Positions 1-11,189 are shown, numbered from the stretch's first letter. The stretch is DNA of 64,000 bases from Streptomyces resistomycificus (GCF_001514265.1 NZ_KQ949003.1:124001-188000); one strand, 5' to 3'. Notes: a model not told the origin generated them from the sequence alone. Numbers and translations are program-made.

Positions 1-2035
<2,035 letters not shown>

Positions 2036-2039
<4 letters not shown>

Positions 2040-3547
2040 GCGGGCGCTCCCGGTGGAATGAAAGGCAGTCCTTGTGGCGCGCCGGACTCGATGAGCCGCC
2101 ACAGCGCGTCCGTGTCCGCGTGCTGTTCGATCAGGTCGCCGAGCCGGTCGAGCTGCTCCTCGCGCAGCCCGGCGAACGACGTGTCGGGTGCCGGCACGAA
2201 GCGGCGGCCCGCGGCGGCCGCCACCTCGCGCAGAAAGGCCCGCCGGAAACCGTCCGACTCCAGGGAGCCGTGCCAGTGGGTGCCCCAGGTCTGCCCGACC
2301 CGGCACCCGTCCAGGAAGGGCTCTCCGCCGACGACTTCGGCGACCCCGTGATGGATCTCGTACCCCTCGACGGGTTCGCCGAGGGCCTCGCCGACGGGCC
2401 GGGTGAGGGTCTTCTCCCTGGCGAACCGCACCCGCACGGGCAGGAGACCGAGCCCGTCCACGTGCCCGCGACGGCTCTCGACCTCGTCCTCGATGTGCTC
2501 GCCGAGGACCTGGAAGCCACCGCAGATGCCGAGTACCGGCCGCTGTTCGGCGACCCGCCGGACGACGGCCTCGGCCAGCCCCCGCTCGCGCAGCCACTCC
2601 AGGGCGCGCACCGTCCCCCGTGTCCCCGGGATGACGACGAGGTCGGCGTCCGCGAGCTCCTCCGGCCGGTCCACGAACCGCACGACCACACCCGGCTCGG
2701 CGGCCAGCGCGTCCACGTCGGTGAAGTTGGACATCAGCGGGACGGCGCAGACGGCGATCCGCAGGACGTCCGCGCCGACGGGCGGCGCCACGTTCGACTC
2801 CCGGACGGTCCCCCGCAGGGAGACCCGCAGCCCGTCCTCCTCGTCGATGCCGAGCCCGTGCCGGAAGGGCAGCACACCGTACGTGTGCCGTCCGGTGAGC
2901 CCGTGCAGCATGTCGAGCCCGGGCTCCAGAAGGCTGACGTCCCCGCGGAACTTGTTGACGAGGAACCCGGCGACGAGCGCCTGGTCCTCGGGCGACAGCA
3001 GCGCCACCGTCCCGAAGAAGGATGCGAAGACACCCCCGCGGTCGATGTCCCCGACCACGAGCACGGGCAGCCCGGCGTTGCGGGCTATCCCCATGTTGAC
3101 GATGTCGGTCCGCCGAAGGTTGATCTCGGCCGGGCTGCCGGCCCCCTCACAGATCACCGCGTCATACGTGCCCCGCAACTCGGCGAGGCAGTCGAGTACG
3201 GTCCCCAGCAGCTGCTGCTGCCGCCCTCCGTGATACCCCCGCGCACTCATCTCCCCGACCGGCTTGCCGAGCAGCACGACCTGACTGCTGCGCTCACCGC
3301 CCGGCTTCAGCAGCACCGGGTTCATCGCCGCGGTCGGCTCGACCCGGCAGGCCTGGGCCTGCATGGCCTGAGCCCGCCCGATCTCGGCCCCCTCCCTCGT
3401 CACGAACGAGTTGAGGGACATGTTCTGCGCCTTGAACGGCGCCACCCTGACGCCCTGTCGCACCAGCCACCGGCAGATCCCGGCGGTCACCACGCTCTTG
3501 CCGGCGTCGGAGGTGGTACCGGCGACCAGAAGCCCACCACCGGTCAT
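2036..3547 (-). CDS. cobQ: Cobyric acid synthase CobQ
   Basis: Glutamine-dependent amidase that amidates the b, d, e and g side chains of adenosylcobyrinic a,c-diamide to give adenosylcobyric acid in the cytoplasm. The 503-residue product starts with a dethiobiotin-synthetase-like nucleotide loop (GTTSDAGKS, residues 10-18) and ends with a type I glutamine amidotransferase domain, with the nucleophile Cys about residue 342 in LGICGGFQ and a His about 426 in GTHWHGS. Length is normal for the family. The ATG at 3547 was chosen because it overlaps the stop of cobD (ATGA); the reading frame is open further upstream but only as a shadow of cobD. Its own TGA overlaps the ATG of cobN. Confidence 0.96.
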
Positions 3548-4485
3548 GACGAACGCCCCCTCACCACGAGTCGCGCGGCGACACCGACGCCGAGCGTGAG
3601 CCAGCCGACGCGCCGCGAAAGCCGTACGGCGCGTTCGATGTCGGACGTGGCGACGGCGCGCCCCCGCCCGTTGAGCACGGGCCGGCGCTCGACGCGCCCC
3701 CCGTACGACAACGTCCCCCCGAGCCGCACGCCCAGCGCCCCCGCGAACGAGGCCTCCACGGGCCCGGCGTTGGGACTGGGATGCTTCGCCGCGTCGGCCC
3801 GCCAGGCCCGCAGGGCCCCCCGCGGGTCCGGACCGGCCAACGCGGCCAGTACGGCGGTGAGTCGCGCCCCCGGCCACCCGGCGAGGTCGTCGAGGCGAGC
3901 GGAGGCCCAGCCGTACCGGCGGTAGCGGGGCGACTTGTGGCCGACCATGGCGTCGAGGGTGTTCACGGCCCGGAAGCCGAGCAGCCCGGGCACCCCGCCC
4001 AAGGCCCCCCACACCAGCGCCCCCACCACCGCGTCGGAGGTGTTCTCGGCGACGGACTCGACCACCGCCCGGGCGATCCCGTCGGCGTCGAGAGCCTGCG
4101 GGTCGCGCCCGCACAGATGCGGCAGCCGGGCCCGAGCGGCGTCGACGTCCCCCGCCTGAAGCGCCCGGCCCACGGTTCGGGCCTCCCGGGCGAGTGAAGT
4201 CCCGCCGACCACGGCCCAGGTGGCGGCGCCGGTCAGCGCGAGGGAAGCGGCAGCGGACGGACGGACGGCACGGGCGGCCACGGCGCCGAGCGCCACGGCG
4301 CCACCGGCGCACACCACGGCGTGCAGCGTGCCCCACCCCCGGTGGTCCCGCCACAGCACCCGTTCCACGGCACCCGCGGCCCGTCCGAACGCGGCGACCG
4401 GATGCCCACGGCGCGGATCGCCGAGCAGCAGGTCGCCGAGAAGGCCGGCGGCGGTGCCGTACGCGAAGACGCGATCGGCACGCAT
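3544..4485 (-). CDS. cobD: Adenosylcobinamide-phosphate synthase CobD/CbiB
   Basis: Integral membrane enzyme that attaches the aminopropanol (phosphate) arm to adenosylcobyric acid, giving adenosylcobinamide (phosphate). The product is 313 residues, the usual size, with hydrophobic segments throughout and family motifs such as GDLLLGDPRRGHPVAAFG near the N-terminus, ESVAENTSDAVVGAL in the middle and HPSPNAGPVEA towards the C-terminus. It is the first gene of the operon; between its ATG at 4485 and the riboswitch lies about 100 bases of leader, and no strong ribosome site is visible before the ATG, consistent with riboswitch control acting on initiation. The end overlaps the cobQ start by four bases. 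Confidence 0.95.
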   Translation of the reverse strand: MRADRVFAYGTAAGLLGDLLLGDPRRGHPVAAFGRAAGAVERVLWRDHRGWGTLHAVVCAGGAVALGAVAARAVRPSAAASLALTGAATWAVVGGTSLAREARTVGRALQAGDVDAARARLPHLCGRDPQALDADGIARAVVESVAENTSDAVVGALVWGALGGVPGLLGFRAVNTLDAMVGHKSPRYRRYGWASARLDDLAGWPGARLTAVLAALAGPDPRGALRAWRADAAKHPSPNAGPVEASFAGALGVRLGGTLSYGGRVERRPVLNGRGRAVATSDIERAVRLSRRVGWLTLGVGVAARLVVRGRSS

Positions 4486-4584
4486 GGAGTCAGCCGACCG
4501 CTGTCACAGACAGGGCGCTGGTGATGAACCTCGAACGGCAGCCGCGCATGGCGATATGTCCTCACTCAGGGTGTCCACGCCCTG

Positions 4585-4735
4585 GTTCGACGAGATCGGC
4601 GGTGAGAGTTCCTGGCTCCCGAGGCTTACTACCCCGGTGACAGTGGCGGGACCGCGCCGGATTCACACCGGCTTCCTCTCCTGCCGCCGTACATGGCTCG
4701 GGCAGTCCACCACGGGGTTGGAAGGGCCGTCAACT
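4585..4735 (-). promoter_or_regulatory. Cobalamin (B12) riboswitch upstream of cobD-cobQ-cobN
   Basis: On the minus strand this leader carries the hallmarks of the adenosylcobalamin aptamer: a GCCGGTGTGAATCCGGC stem-loop, then CCCGCCACTGTCACC (complement of about 4637-4652) and a B12-box-like block GGAGCCAGGAACTCTCACC (complement of 4601-4619). Order and spacing match actinobacterial cobalamin riboswitches, and the downstream genes are cobalamin biosynthetic. High B12 would be expected to shut the operon down. The outer limits are approximate because the P1 pairing was not folded. Confidence 0.93.
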
Positions 4736-4739
4736 TGCT

Positions 4740-4903
4740 GTTGACCTGCGGCGGGGGAGTGTGCTGAGGCCCACACCGCCGACCCGGCGGGCGGCTCGTC
4801 GGGGGTGCCGCGCGGGCAGTTCGCGGGCGCGGGGGAGCTTTCCGGGGGCGTGCCGAAGCCCCTGTGCGCCGCGGTGACCAGGAGAGCCCTCCGCGGAAAC
4901 GGC
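4740..4903. other. Gap without a recognisable gene
   Basis: Between the riboswitch 5' end and the terminator of the phosphate-transport operon. Short open frames here have no recognisable family features. The divergence-type position means the promoter for the cob operon should lie near 4736-4800 on the minus strand, but no convincing -35/-10 pair was found. Confidence 0.4.
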
Positions 4904-4945
4904 GACCGGGCGGGGCGGGACACGAGGTCCCGCACCCGCCCGGTC
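4904..4945 (-). terminator. Hairpin terminator after the pit operon
   Basis: The arms GACCGGGCGGGGCGGGAC and GTCCCGC-A-CCCGCCCGGTC pair along their full length with a single bulged A (4934) around a 5-base loop. It lies 11 bases past the stop of the minus-strand small membrane gene and has no T-run, as is common for actinobacterial terminators. Confidence 0.65.
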
Positions 4946-4955
4946 TGCGTGACCG

Positions 4956-5177
4956 TCAGGCCACGATCAGATAGATCCCGTACGCCACCGCGGCCGCGCA
5001 CGCCGCGAAGCACGCGTACGCGCCGGTGACCGCCAGCCCCGCCGAGCCTCCCTGCGCCGTCGCCCGCTCCTGGCGGGAGAGGCCGACGATGCCGAGGGTG
5101 AAGAGGGCCACGAGGGCCACGGTGATGATGAGGCTGACGCCGAAGACGGATCCGAGGGCCGCCCAGTCGATCTTCAT
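4956..5177 (-). CDS. Small two-helix membrane protein linked to PiT transporter
   Basis: A 73-residue protein made of two transmembrane segments (about residues 12-33 and 49-71) joined by a short Arg/Gln-rich loop. It follows the phosphate transporter by 43 bases, with a purine-rich GAAGGAAG ribosome site ahead of its ATG, so the two are probably co-transcribed. Function is unknown. The conserved position next to the transporter (also in S. coelicolor as I recall) suggests an accessory or assembly role, but nothing in the sequence proves this. Confidence 0.8.
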   Translation of the reverse strand: MKIDWAALGSVFGVSLIITVALVALFTLGIVGLSRQERATAQGGSAGLAVTGAYACFAACAAAVAYGIYLIVA

Positions 5178-5220
5178 GCCGGTTCTTCCTTCAGGGGAGA
5201 TGGTGCCTGGGGGGCGGGGA

Positions 5221-6462
5221 TCAGACGGTGGTCGTGGCCGTCGAGGCCGCGGGGTCCGCGGCGGCCGGGGCCGGGATCGTGGCCGTGAGGTCCTCGGTCA
5301 CCGGGCCCACGGGCGGCGGTGTCACGGCGGCGATCGCCGTGGTGACCACGCCGGCCGGCTCGTCGCTGTCGTTGACGTTGGTGTGGTCGACGACCTCGCG
5401 GCGGGAGATCTTCCAGATCGCGGCGCTGGAGCCGACCAGGAAGACCGCGACGAGGCCGGTGCCCCAGGCGCCGAAGCCGGTCACGTACTCCGCGAGCGCG
5501 CCGACCAGGGCGGCCGCCGGAAGCGTCAGGCCCCACGCCACGAACATGCGCGTCGCCGTGGACCAGCGGACCACGCCGCCCTTGCGGCCGAGGCCGGCGC
5601 CCATCACCGAGCCGGAGACGGAGTGCGTGGTGGAGAGGGAGAAGCCGAGGTGCGAGGAGGCCAGGATGACCGTGGCCGCGCTGGTCTGGGCGGCGAAGCC
5701 CTGCTGCGGCTGGAGGTCGGTCAGGCCCTTGCCCATGGTGCGGATGATGCGCCAGCCGCCGAGGTAGGTGCCGAGCGCGATCGCGATACCCGCGGAGAGG
5801 ATGACCCACATGGGCGGGTCGGAGTCGGGGGCGACGGCGCCGCCGGCGACCAGGGCGAGGGTGATGATGCCCATCGTCTTCTGGGCGTCGTTGGTGCCGT
5901 GCGCGAGGGAGACCAGGCCGGCCGAGGCGATCTGGCCGGTGCGGTAGCCCTTGGCCGCGGCCTTGCCGTCGGCCTTCTTGCCCAGGGAGTAGGACAGGCG
6001 GGTGGCGAGCATCGCCGCCAGACCCGCGACCAGGGGGGCCGCGATCGCCGGGATGAGGACCTTGGTGACCAGGACGTCACCGTGCACCGCGCCGACGCCG
6101 GCCGAGGCGATGGTGGCGCCGATCAGGCCGCCCATCAGGGCGTGCGAGGAACTGGAGGGCAGACCCACCAGCCAGGTCAGGAGGTTCCAGAGGATCGCGC
6201 CGACCAAGGCGGCGAAGATGACCTCAGGACGGATGCCGGTCTCGTCGACGAGACCCTTGGAGATCGTGTTGGCGACCTCCACGGAGAGGAAAGCGCCCAC
6301 AAGGTTCAGCACGGCGGACATGGCCACCGCGACCTTGGGCTTGAGTGCACCGGTCGAGATGGTGGTGGCCATCGCGTTGGCGGTGTCGTGGAAACCGTTC
6401 GTGAAATCGAACGCGAGTGCGGTTACCACCACAATCGCGAGGATCAGCGAGAAGTTTTCCAT
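5221..6462 (-). CDS. pit: Low-affinity inorganic phosphate transporter, PiT family
   Basis: Membrane carrier of the PiT/PHO4 family that takes up phosphate (usually as a metal-phosphate complex) with protons. The 413 residues contain about ten hydrophobic segments and the duplicated family signature, first as DFTNGFHDTANAMAT near the N-terminus and again as SLAHGTNDAQKTMG around residue 190. The hydrophilic Ala/Thr/Pro-rich C-terminal tail is an addition typical of Streptomyces homologues. The ATG at 6462 is preceded within 70 bases by direct repeats resembling a PHO box. It probably corresponds to pitH2 of S. coelicolor, the PhoP-controlled copy (recalled, not checked). Confidence 0.95.
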   Translation of the reverse strand: MENFSLILAIVVVTALAFDFTNGFHDTANAMATTISTGALKPKVAVAMSAVLNLVGAFLSVEVANTISKGLVDETGIRPEVIFAALVGAILWNLLTWLVGLPSSSSHALMGGLIGATIASAGVGAVHGDVLVTKVLIPAIAAPLVAGLAAMLATRLSYSLGKKADGKAAAKGYRTGQIASAGLVSLAHGTNDAQKTMGIITLALVAGGAVAPDSDPPMWVILSAGIAIALGTYLGGWRIIRTMGKGLTDLQPQQGFAAQTSAATVILASSHLGFSLSTTHSVSGSVMGAGLGRKGGVVRWSTATRMFVAWGLTLPAAALVGALAEYVTGFGAWGTGLVAVFLVGSSAAIWKISRREVVDHTNVNDSDEPAGVVTTAIAAVTPPPVGPVTEDLTATIPAPAAADPAASTATTTV

Positions 6463-6498
6463 TTACCCAGGCAATCGTTCGAGGTCATTGGCCATATG

Positions 6499-6531
6499 AA
6501 CGTAGGTAATCTGGGTGAACGGAAGATGAAC
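6499..6531 (-). promoter_or_regulatory. Candidate PHO box (PhoP binding repeats) upstream of pit
   Basis: On the minus strand three adjoining 11-base units read GTTCATCTTCC (6521-6531), GTTCACCCAGA (6510-6520) and a degenerate TTACCTACGTT (6499-6509). Streptomyces PHO boxes are direct 11-base repeats beginning GTTCACC, so the second unit is a near-perfect match. It sits 37-70 bases ahead of the pit start codon. Confidence 0.65.
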
Positions 6532-6615
6532 TGAGCAGGGCCGCACGGTGTCCGGTGTCGATGGTTCTCGCACCGCCGCACCCCGTCCGCTCCGCGCGGC
6601 CCGGACGCCGCACGG

Positions 6616-6738
6616 CTACCCGCTTCCGGCGAACTTCCTCAGCTGCTCGAGGGACCCGTTGAAGAGATCCTGGTCACCCTGCAGGCTGCCGCCGTTGTCG
6701 TACTGCCAGATCGTCCGGAACGACCAGCCATCCCCGGC
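6616..6738 (-). pseudogene. C-terminal remnant of a GH25-type lysozyme
   Basis: The last 40 codons of a minus-strand frame ending at 6616 read like the extreme C-terminus of a family GH25 N-acetylmuramidase: WSFRTIWQYDNGGS followed by LFNGSLEQLRKFAG, compared with the family pattern WxFWQYxDxGxVPG...DxxxFNGSLxQL. Nothing upstream in the same or other frames resembles the TIM-barrel, so only the tail of the gene survives. It lies in the 390-base gap between pit and the aldolase gene. The family call rests on a short motif from memory, so it is moderate. Confidence 0.5.
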
Positions 6739-6855
6739 CAAACGAGACCGAAGAGGCCCGCGTATGCCCGTATGTGCCCTTTCGGGAGAGACGGTTCCGG
6801 CCTGAAGTGCCCCTGCCCGGAGGCAGTTCGGCGCCGCCCCTGACAGGATCGCGGC

Positions 6856-7587
6856 ATGGCTGAGGAGCAGCGGGACGACAGGGGCGTGCGGGATGGCGGG
6901 GAGGGCGCACGGCAGGTGCGGGAGCCGCGGGGGAGGCGAGTGCGCCCCGAGGAGGCGCACGCGTGGGAGGCGCTCGTCGCGACCGCCCGCCGCACGGTTG
7001 CCGACGGACTGGTCGTCGGCACCTCAGGCAACGTCTCCGTACGCGTCGAGGACACCGTCCTGGTCACACCGTCGGGCGTCCCCTACGACCGGCTCGCGCC
7101 GGACGACGTCACCGGCGTCGACCTCGACGGCCGGCAGGTGCTCGGCACCCTCGTGCCCACCAGCGAACTGCCGATGCACCTGGCCGTCTACCGCGCGACC
7201 GACGCCGGCGCCGTCGTCCACACCCACGCCGTGCACGCCACGGCCGTCTCCACGCTCGTCCCCGAACTCCCGGCGATCCACTACGTGACCGGCACGCTCG
7301 GCGGACCGGTCCGGGTCGCCCCGTATGCCACGTACGGCACCGACGAGTTGGCCGAGAACATGCTCCGCGCCCTCGCCGGCCGCTCCGCCTGCCTCCTCCA
7401 GAACCACGGCACCCTCACCTACGGCGGCACCCTCGACCAGGCCTACGACCGCACGGCACAGCTGGAGTGGATGTGCCGCCTGTGGCTGACGGCCTCCTCG
7501 GTGCCGGGGCTGTCCCCGACGCTGCTGTCCCAGGCGCAGCTGGCGGAGGCGGAGGAGCGGCTGCGGGGGTACGGGCAGCGGGGCTGA
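6856..7587 (+). CDS. Class II aldolase/adducin family protein (fuculose-phosphate aldolase-like)
   Basis: Zinc-dependent aldolase fold of the L-fuculose-/L-ribulose-phosphate group. Of 243 residues, the first 35 are a charged variable extension; the fold follows with GTSGNVSVR and TPSGVPYDRL (phosphate-binding region), a Glu in SELPMHLA, the zinc ligands in HTHAVHATAVS, and a third His in LLQNHGTLTYG. All expected active-site residues are present, so the enzyme should be active; the sugar phosphate cannot be read from sequence. It starts at the first ATG; a weak AGGAT lies 12 bases upstream. It has no sugar-catabolic neighbours and is separated by about 140 bases from the hydrolase downstream. 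Confidence 0.88.
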   Translation: MAEEQRDDRGVRDGGEGARQVREPRGRRVRPEEAHAWEALVATARRTVADGLVVGTSGNVSVRVEDTVLVTPSGVPYDRLAPDDVTGVDLDGRQVLGTLVPTSELPMHLAVYRATDAGAVVHTHAVHATAVSTLVPELPAIHYVTGTLGGPVRVAPYATYGTDELAENMLRALAGRSACLLQNHGTLTYGGTLDQAYDRTAQLEWMCRLWLTASSVPGLSPTLLSQAQLAEAEERLRGYGQRG

Positions 7588-7730
7588 GGCGGTGGCCGAG
7601 ACGGAGCGCCGCGGCGAAGAGGCTGTCTGAGCCCTGGGTATCGGGGCAGTCGAGGTCCATGTCTCGCCCGAGGTCACCCCGAACCGCCCTCCCGCTGGCC
7701 GTCGGCGGGGTCCGCCAGGACACTGGTCGG

Positions 7731-8861
7731 GTGCGCACTGTCACCGCGACGGCCGCCGCCGTCACCGCAGCCCTGGCCGCCTCGGCCGCCGGGATCGCCG
7801 CAGGCCGGCTCGCCAGCGACGCCGCGCTCAAGGCGCCCGCGGGCCGCCCGCTGCCCACCGAACCCCGGCTCACCGTGCACGCGACGGCGGCCGGCCAGGT
7901 CGCGCTCACCCGCCATCTGGCCGCCCTGCGCCCCGGCACCTACGGCCTCGGCGGCGACGACTCGCACGCGGTCGTCGGCCCCGTCCTGGGCGCCGAGCCC
8001 CACTCCGCCGACACCGTCGTACGCCGCCTGGAGCGCGTCACACGCGGCAGCCTGAAGACCGGCGACAAGGTCTGGCTCATGCCGAACCTGCACGTCGGCG
8101 ACCCGGCCACCGCCCTCGGCCTGGAGCACGCCGACGTCGACGTCCCGGGTGAACTCGGCGCCCTGCCCGCCTGGTTCGTGCCCGGCGTACGCGGCACCTG
8201 GGTGATCGCGGTGCACGGCCTCGGCGCCACCCGCGAACACCCCATGAACGTCATGGAGTTCCTGTCCCGGCACCGTTTCCCGGTGCTCGCCCTCGCCTAC
8301 CGCGGCGACCGCGGCGCCCCCCGTCCGCCGGACGGCCTGAACCATCTCGGCGAGACCGAGTGGCGCGACCTGGACGCGGCGATCCGCTACGCCGTCGACC
8401 ACGGCGCCCGGCAGATCGTCCTGCACGGCTGGTCCACCGGCGCCACGATGGCGCTGCGCGCCGCCACCAACTCCGGGCTGCGCGAACGGATCGCGGGCCT
8501 CGTGCTGGACTCCCCGGTGCTCAGCTGGCAGGCGACTCTTCGCGCCCTCGCGGCCGCCCGCCGCACCCCCGGCCCGCTCCTGCCGCTCGCGGTCCGCGCC
8601 GCGCAGGGCCGCGCCGGCCTGCACGGCGACCGCCTCGACGCCGCCGCGGCGCCCGAGAGCCTCGACCTGCCGCCGACCCTGGTCTTCCACGGCCCGGACG
8701 ACACCGTGGCCCCTTGGAGCCACTCCCGCCGTCTCGCCGCCGCCCGCCCCGACCGCGTCGCCCTCCACACGGTCCGCCACGCGCCGCACGCGGCCATGTG
8801 GAACGCCGACCCGGAGGCCTACGAAGAGGTCCTGCGCCGCTTCCTGACCCCGCTGATGTGA
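7731..8861 (+). CDS. Alpha/beta hydrolase, membrane-anchored
   Basis: The product has an N-terminal hydrophobic Ala-rich segment (residues about 3-28, likely anchor or signal), a middle region of no known fold, then an alpha/beta-hydrolase domain from about residue 145. The catalytic triad is visible: Ser235 in GWSTGA, Asp in HGPDDTVAP and His in HAPHAAMWN. It resembles the prolyl-oligopeptidase/BAAT-like hydrolases often annotated as secreted esterases. GTG 7731 (376 residues) gives a compact N-terminal anchor; the ATG at 7659 in the same frame would add 24 residues and is a plausible alternative. The substrate is unknown. Confidence 0.82.
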   Translation: MRTVTATAAAVTAALAASAAGIAAGRLASDAALKAPAGRPLPTEPRLTVHATAAGQVALTRHLAALRPGTYGLGGDDSHAVVGPVLGAEPHSADTVVRRLERVTRGSLKTGDKVWLMPNLHVGDPATALGLEHADVDVPGELGALPAWFVPGVRGTWVIAVHGLGATREHPMNVMEFLSRHRFPVLALAYRGDRGAPRPPDGLNHLGETEWRDLDAAIRYAVDHGARQIVLHGWSTGATMALRAATNSGLRERIAGLVLDSPVLSWQATLRALAAARRTPGPLLPLAVRAAQGRAGLHGDRLDAAAAPESLDLPPTLVFHGPDDTVAPWSHSRRLAAARPDRVALHTVRHAPHAAMWNADPEAYEEVLRRFLTPLM

Positions 8862-9188
8862 ACTCCCTCCCTGGGCGCCCCCTGCGCGCCCCCAGCGCAC
8901 CTCCCGCCGCCGGACCCTGACGGTGCGCCGACCGCGACGCGGGCGCACACCCCACAGCCCCGCGCGCCGAACCCGCCCGCGCCGGCCGTTCGACCCGCCG
9001 CGCCACACCGCGCCCGCACACCCCCGCGCACCCTCGTCCGCTCCCGGTCCCACTGCTTCCGTTTAACGCCGTACCACTGGCCTGATCCATGCCTCGGGCC
9101 GCTCGCGAGGGCCCGGCGTCGGGCTGCTCGGTCGCCCGCCGGGGCATTCCGTTTGGGTTTTCGGACCGTCAACCGGAAGACTGCACCC
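8862..9188. other. Gene-free stretch, C-rich
   Basis: 327 bases strongly skewed to C on the plus strand, with no coding frame that resembles a protein. No repeat or clear promoter motif was recognised; the promoter of the following gene should lie near its 3' end. Confidence 0.5.
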
Positions 9189-10601
9189 GTGACGTCCCGT
9201 ATCCCGCGCGACTCCAGGCTTCGACTCGTCCGCCCGCGACCCCTGGCCGCCGCCCCCAGAGCTGTGAACCAGCGGCGCCCGCGCCGCGCCGCACCCCGTC
9301 CCCCGGAGGGCACACCGGCCCGCGCGGAGCTGGCCAGAATGGCGCGCTCGGGCCTTGCGCCCGCGGCCCGCGTCGCCCACTGGGCCGACGCCGCGCTGCG
9401 CCCCGGCCGGGACGGCGCCGGCCCCGACGGCAAGGGCACCCTCTCGGACGAGACCGCCGAACGGGCCGCCGCCGACCTGGGCCTGACCGCGGCTCAGGTG
9501 CGCGCCGACTGGGACACCGCCCGTCTCGCCGGCCTCATCGAGGTGCACGGCGACAGCGCCCGCTCCGGCTGGCGGCTGCGCGCCTGGGACCGCGACGACA
9601 GCGCTGTGCTGCGTGGCTGGGTGGCCCTCTTCGACGCCTGGTCGCTCGCCTGCCCGGAACCCGCCGGCCACGAGGCCGCCGCGGTCGCCGAGGTCGTCTC
9701 CGCGATGCCCCAGGTGCTCTCCTTCCTCCACCTCTCCGCCGGCCCGGTACCCGTGGAGCAGCTCCTCGATCTCCTTCAGCAGCGGGTCATCGAGCTGCGC
9801 ACCGAGCGCTGCGAGATCCCCTACGGCCCACAGCCGGAACCGGTGCCCGCGCAGCCGGCCCAGCCGGAGCCCGCCGACGCCCCGCTCTCCCCCCTCCTCG
9901 ACTGGGCCCTGCGCGCCCTCGCCTCCGTCGGCGCCCTCACCAACGGCGAAGGCCACGCCACGCTCACCCCGCTCGGCAACTGGGCGGTCTGGGTCAAGCT
10001 GGAGCAGATCTGCGTCGCCGCGCAGAGTCCCGCAGGGAACATCGAGCAGGCCGCCGAGGACATGCTGCGCGGCTGCGCCCAACTGCGCCCGAACGCGGCC
10101 CGCGCCGAGTACCGGGCCTGGCTCGCCGCCCGCCCCGTCGGCAGCGCCGTCACCGAACTGCTCGGCGCCGCCCGGGGTGAGGACGCCCTGCTGCGCGGCC
10201 TCGCCTTCGAGGCGCTGCGCGTGGTCGGTGCCCCCGCCGAGCCGGACGTCCGTTCCGTGGCCGAGGAGCCGGCCCTGCGGCCGTACGCCCTGCTGTGGCT
10301 GGCCGAGCACGACGGCATCGACCCGGAGGACGCCCACGAGGTCCTCACCCGGCAGGAGGCGACCTGGCTGTGGGTCGACACCGCCGCCGCGGTCGCCGAC
10401 CACGGCGAGGCCCCGATGCTCGTACGCCACCTGGAGTCCGCGGTGCAGCCGACCGTGCCCATGCTCCTGGACGAGGTGCGGGCCGTCGGTCACCCGCGCA
10501 CCGTGCAGGTCCTGGTGGCGCTCGCCGCCGCCCACCCCGACCCGGCGCTGGCCAAGGCCGTGCGCCGTGCCGCCTTCCAGGTGCACACCGGGGGAAGCTG
10601 A
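9189..10601 (+). CDS. Conserved hypothetical protein, helical repeat type
   Basis: A 470-residue soluble protein without a family I can name. A basic, Arg/Pro-rich N-terminal 50 residues is followed by a winged-helix-like region (about 60-140; alternating charged helices with GWRLRAWDRDDS) and then Ala/Leu-rich helices resembling HEAT-type repeats (about 290-470, for example ALLRGLAFEALRVVG). No catalytic motif, signal peptide or membrane segment is visible. GTG 9189 was preferred because GGAAGA lies 8 bases upstream; an in-frame TTG at 9153 is weaker. It ends 18 bases before the convergent VOC gene. Confidence 0.72.
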   Translation: MTSRIPRDSRLRLVRPRPLAAAPRAVNQRRPRRAAPRPPEGTPARAELARMARSGLAPAARVAHWADAALRPGRDGAGPDGKGTLSDETAERAAADLGLTAAQVRADWDTARLAGLIEVHGDSARSGWRLRAWDRDDSAVLRGWVALFDAWSLACPEPAGHEAAAVAEVVSAMPQVLSFLHLSAGPVPVEQLLDLLQQRVIELRTERCEIPYGPQPEPVPAQPAQPEPADAPLSPLLDWALRALASVGALTNGEGHATLTPLGNWAVWVKLEQICVAAQSPAGNIEQAAEDMLRGCAQLRPNAARAEYRAWLAARPVGSAVTELLGAARGEDALLRGLAFEALRVVGAPAEPDVRSVAEEPALRPYALLWLAEHDGIDPEDAHEVLTRQEATWLWVDTAAAVADHGEAPMLVRHLESAVQPTVPMLLDEVRAVGHPRTVQVLVALAAAHPDPALAKAVRRAAFQVHTGGS

Positions 10602-10618
10602 CCGGCCGGACGGTTCTC

Positions 10619-11032
10619 CTAGGCCTGGATCTCGGGGGTGTAGGTGCCGAAGCTCCAGATGTTGCCCTCGGCGTCCCGGGCCATGTAGTCCCGTGAGCCG
10701 TAGTCCTGGTCCGTCGGGGGCATCAGGATCTCGGCGCCGTGCTCCACGGCGCGCTGGTGGTGTGCGTCGACGTCGTCCACCACGATGTACACCCCGCTCG
10801 CGCCCGCGTCCTTCATCGCCTTGTCGAAGACGCTGCCGGTGCCCTTGGAGCCCAGCATCACCGCGCCGTTGCCCTGCACCAGCTCGGCGTGCACCACCGA
10901 GCCGTCCTCGCCCTCGTACACCGACAGCTCGGTGAACCCGAAGGCCTCCGTGAGCTGCTTGATCGCCGCCTTCGCGTCCGCGTAGACCAGCGTCGGGAAG
11001 ATGCTCGGGCGCCCGTCGGCCGTACCTGCCAT
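10619..11032 (-). CDS. VOC (glyoxalase/bleomycin-resistance) family protein
   Basis: 137-residue vicinal-oxygen-chelate protein with two beta-alpha-beta-beta-beta modules: the first around residues 10-65 (FPTLVYADAKAAIKQLTEAF) and the second around 75-135, ending in DAEGNIWSFGTYTP. It is of the PhnB/At5g48480-like type in which metal ligands are partly lost; His in VVHAELVQ and Glu in DAEGNIWSF are present. Binding of a small molecule rather than a defined reaction is the safe statement. The ATG at 11032 has GGGAG upstream; longer in-frame starts lack one. It is convergent with the preceding gene. Confidence 0.85.
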   Translation of the reverse strand: MAGTADGRPSIFPTLVYADAKAAIKQLTEAFGFTELSVYEGEDGSVVHAELVQGNGAVMLGSKGTGSVFDKAMKDAGASGVYIVVDDVDAHHQRAVEHGAEILMPPTDQDYGSRDYMARDAEGNIWSFGTYTPEIQA

Positions 11033-11189
11033 GCCGATCACTCCCTTGTGAATGGCTGCCGGAAATCCAGTGATTTCCACCTGTTGCTCAGTCTCGCACC
11101 CGCCACTGACAACGCCCGCCGACCGCGGGTCCGGAGCCCTCGCCGCAACCGAACACCTGAACGCAGAAAAAGTGGTTGCACGGTCCCGT

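Noticed and set aside
4663..5013. Minus-strand frame between the pit operon and the riboswitch
   Set aside because: Overlaps the terminator and riboswitch leader, has no conserved motif, and lacks codon bias.
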